This document shows, one piece after another, positions 6,004 through 7,379 of a stretch of 7,379 bases of DNA. Source of the stretch: Chlamydiota bacterium. GTDB taxonomy: Bacteria > Chlamydiota > Chlamydiia > Chlamydiales > Rhabdochlamydiaceae. The stretch is taken from positions 1 to 7,379 of the forward strand of contig VGMB01000071.1 in the NCBI GenBank assembly GCA_016866585.1. Direction: 5' to 3'. The notes under the pieces were generated by a model that saw only the letters and a list, made by a program, of their open reading frames with translations, was not told the origin of the DNA and did no database searches. Numbering within the stretch: the first letter of the stretch is position 1; every line of letters begins with the position of its first letter. The translations under genes were made by a program, and so were the position numbers.

Positions 6004-7379
6004 CTATGACTTATCAGCTGCAGCCTTAATCAATGTTGCCAAAGATCCATTAGTAGGAACCTCTGCTGTTTCAATAGCTTTTGACCATTTAGTAATTGTA
6101 GCTAAAAGTTCTTCGAATGATTCTTTTACTTTTGCGTATTCTGCTGGTATTTCTTCTCCAGCTTGATTTTTCTTCTTTACAAGCTCATCAAGTTGTGAAC
6201 CGGCAGCGAATCCTACCTTCTGATCTGTTCCTATTGAAACTTTGCCCCCCTTCTGATCTGTTCCTTTAAGTGAGATCAAAATTGCATTGCTATCTTCATA
6301 AGCCTGTTTAGCAGCACATATAGCATTATGGTTTGTTAATTTTTCAGCTTCAATTGCTACAACGTTGACATTACGGATTGTACCTTGGTTGAGATGAATT
6401 ACCACAGCACCAAAAGCCTCTCTTGTCATAATTTCATCTAGCATTTTTTCAGCACCTTCGGCTTCCTTGTCATTATCCAAAACCGACTTAACAGCTTTTT
6501 CTTCCAATTCAGATAATCTTCCATCTTTTTCTCCAGTTAAGTGTTGCTGAATACCAAGGATAAATGTAGCTTTGGCTCTTTGTAATTTGATCCAAGCCTC
6601 CTTAACATCCTTGTCTACTTGACCGATTTCATCTACCATACCTGCAATACCTGCCTCAACTACATCTTTAGCATCCTGTTTAGCTGTTTCAGCAGCTTCT
6701 GGTGAGAACGTGTTAGCGTAATTCTGTATTTTAGGTATATCGAGGTGCTGTATAAGGCTCTGCCATGCTTTAACCTCACAATGGTTTTTATCAGCAGTTG
6801 TCTTACCGAAAGATTGCTTCATTTCCTCAACAAACTCGTTTACGCCTTTTAATGTAAGGTTACTTACATCTGATTTAGCAAACTCTTTGGCTGCAGATTC
6901 GATCATGAAGCTTGATAGGCCATGAACGCCACTTACTCCTGTATGAACTGCATTTTCGATGCCTTCGTTACGTAATATGGTTGATATAGCATCGTGAAAT
7001 TCTTGAAGTGAAAAATTATCATCAAATGTAGATTTTAATTCTACAACTAAATCAGATAGTTCTCCCATGCTTTTTTCAGTAGCTTCTGTAGCATTGATTA
7101 CTGGTACAGTTGAATTTTGAAATTTTATTTCCGGTTGTAGTTTTCCAAGATATCTGTTTCCTGTAGTAATGCTGTTCAAACAAATAGCTTTATTACCGCC
7201 AGCGAGAATTTGTTTTGCTAGCTGTTGAACTTTTTCATGCGTTTTTGTTGGCAGTTGGTCTTTGTTTAATGCTGTGATGTAATCTTTGTACACTGCTTTA
7301 AGGTCGTTTCGACCAAAGCTGTAAACTCTTGCTACCAGCTCCACGATCTTACTTAAGACAGCGCTATCATGGTAATCTT
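6004..7379 (-). CDS. Large helical protein of unknown function (5' end outside window)
   Basis: The frame runs from its stop at 6004-6006 through to the right edge. Codons before the GTG at 7342-7344 continue open (DYHDSAVLSKI), and no ribosome binding site marks that GTG, so the gene starts outside the window. At least 457 residues are visible. I recognise no domain. The sequence is rich in Ala, Glu, Lys and Asp, with long stretches likely to be alpha-helical (for example AETAKQDAKDVVEAGIAG and YAKVKESFEELLATITK). It has only three cysteines in the visible part and no membrane segment. A short internal repeat, GTDQKGGKVSI then GTDQKVG, lies toward the C-terminus. The unknown fold and helical composition would suit a structural or secreted host-interaction protein of an intracellular bacterium, but nothing in the sequence proves this. 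A terminator follows the stop. Confidence 0.85.
   Translation of the reverse strand, partial: DYHDSAVLSKIVELVARVYSFGRNDLKAVYKDYITALNKDQLPTKTHEKVQQLAKQILAGGNKAICLNSITTGNRYLGKLQPEIKFQNSTVPVINATEATEKSMGELSDLVVELKSTFDDNFSLQEFHDAISTILRNEGIENAVHTGVSGVHGLSSFMIESAAKEFAKSDVSNLTLKGVNEFVEEMKQSFGKTTADKNHCEVKAWQSLIQHLDIPKIQNYANTFSPEAAETAKQDAKDVVEAGIAGMVDEIGQVDKDVKEAWIKLQRAKATFILGIQQHLTGEKDGRLSELEEKAVKSVLDNDKEAEGAEKMLDEIMTREAFGAVVIHLNQGTIRNVNVVAIEAEKLTNHNAICAAKQAYEDSNAILISLKGTDQKGGKVSIGTDQKVGFAAGSQLDELVKKKNQAGEEIPAEYAKVKESFEELLATITKWSKAIETAEVPTNGSLATLIKAAADKS
6216..6265 (-). repeat. 17-bp direct repeat inside the unknown minus-strand gene
   Basis: CCTTCTGATCTGTTCCT occurs at 6216-6232 and exactly again at 6249-6265, a period of 33 bases or 11 codons. 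It encodes the repeated GTDQK segment. Identity at the DNA level over 17 bases suggests a recent small duplication or a slippage-prone unit. Confidence 0.8.

Noticed and set aside
7342..7344. GTG as the start of the minus-strand gene
   Set aside because: The frame continues open to the window edge and no convincing ribosome binding site precedes it.

Overview
The window looks like part of a chromosome from a Chlamydiales-type bacterium, most likely an environmental (Parachlamydia-like) member. This is inferred from family resemblance, not from a database search. The main clue is the SucB lipoyl region, whose ETDKVNQ and YAPASG stretch resembles chlamydial SucB as I remember it. The A+T-rich composition and the closeness of the 2-oxoglutarate dehydrogenase genes to a 2Fe-2S ferredoxin gene also fit. 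The genus cannot be decided from this window.

Layout, left to right. (1) Bases 2-4138 hold a tight plus-strand operon: the 3' part of sucA (cut by the window edge), sucB (overlapping sucA by 4 bases) and lpd (10 bases after sucB). These are the E1, E2 and E3 parts of the 2-oxoglutarate dehydrogenase complex, which makes succinyl-CoA, CO2 and NADH. A hairpin follows lpd, but its T-run lies on the minus-strand side. (2) Bases 4288-4640 are a self-contained transcription unit for a 70-residue coiled-coil protein of unknown function. It has a TATAAT promoter, an AGGAGG ribosome binding site and a 12-bp terminator. (3) Bases 4641-5074 are a 434-base A+T-rich stretch with no convincing gene. It holds several inverted repeats and ends in a G+C-rich island closed by a perfect 12-bp stem. 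This island is the best candidate here for an undescribed RNA element or a structured leader. (4) Bases 5075-5926 hold a two-gene iron-sulfur operon: a 2Fe-2S ferredoxin, then a fusion of a DUF1858 (CxxC) domain with an A-type Fe-S carrier. (5) A terminator usable from both sides separates this operon from a convergent minus-strand gene (6004 to the right edge). That gene encodes a large, apparently helical protein I do not recognise, and its 5' end lies outside the window.

The sucA-sucB-lpd genes act together in the TCA cycle. The ferredoxin and A-type carrier probably act in electron supply and cluster delivery for Fe-S protein maturation. The small coiled-coil gene and the minus-strand gene are the unknowns.
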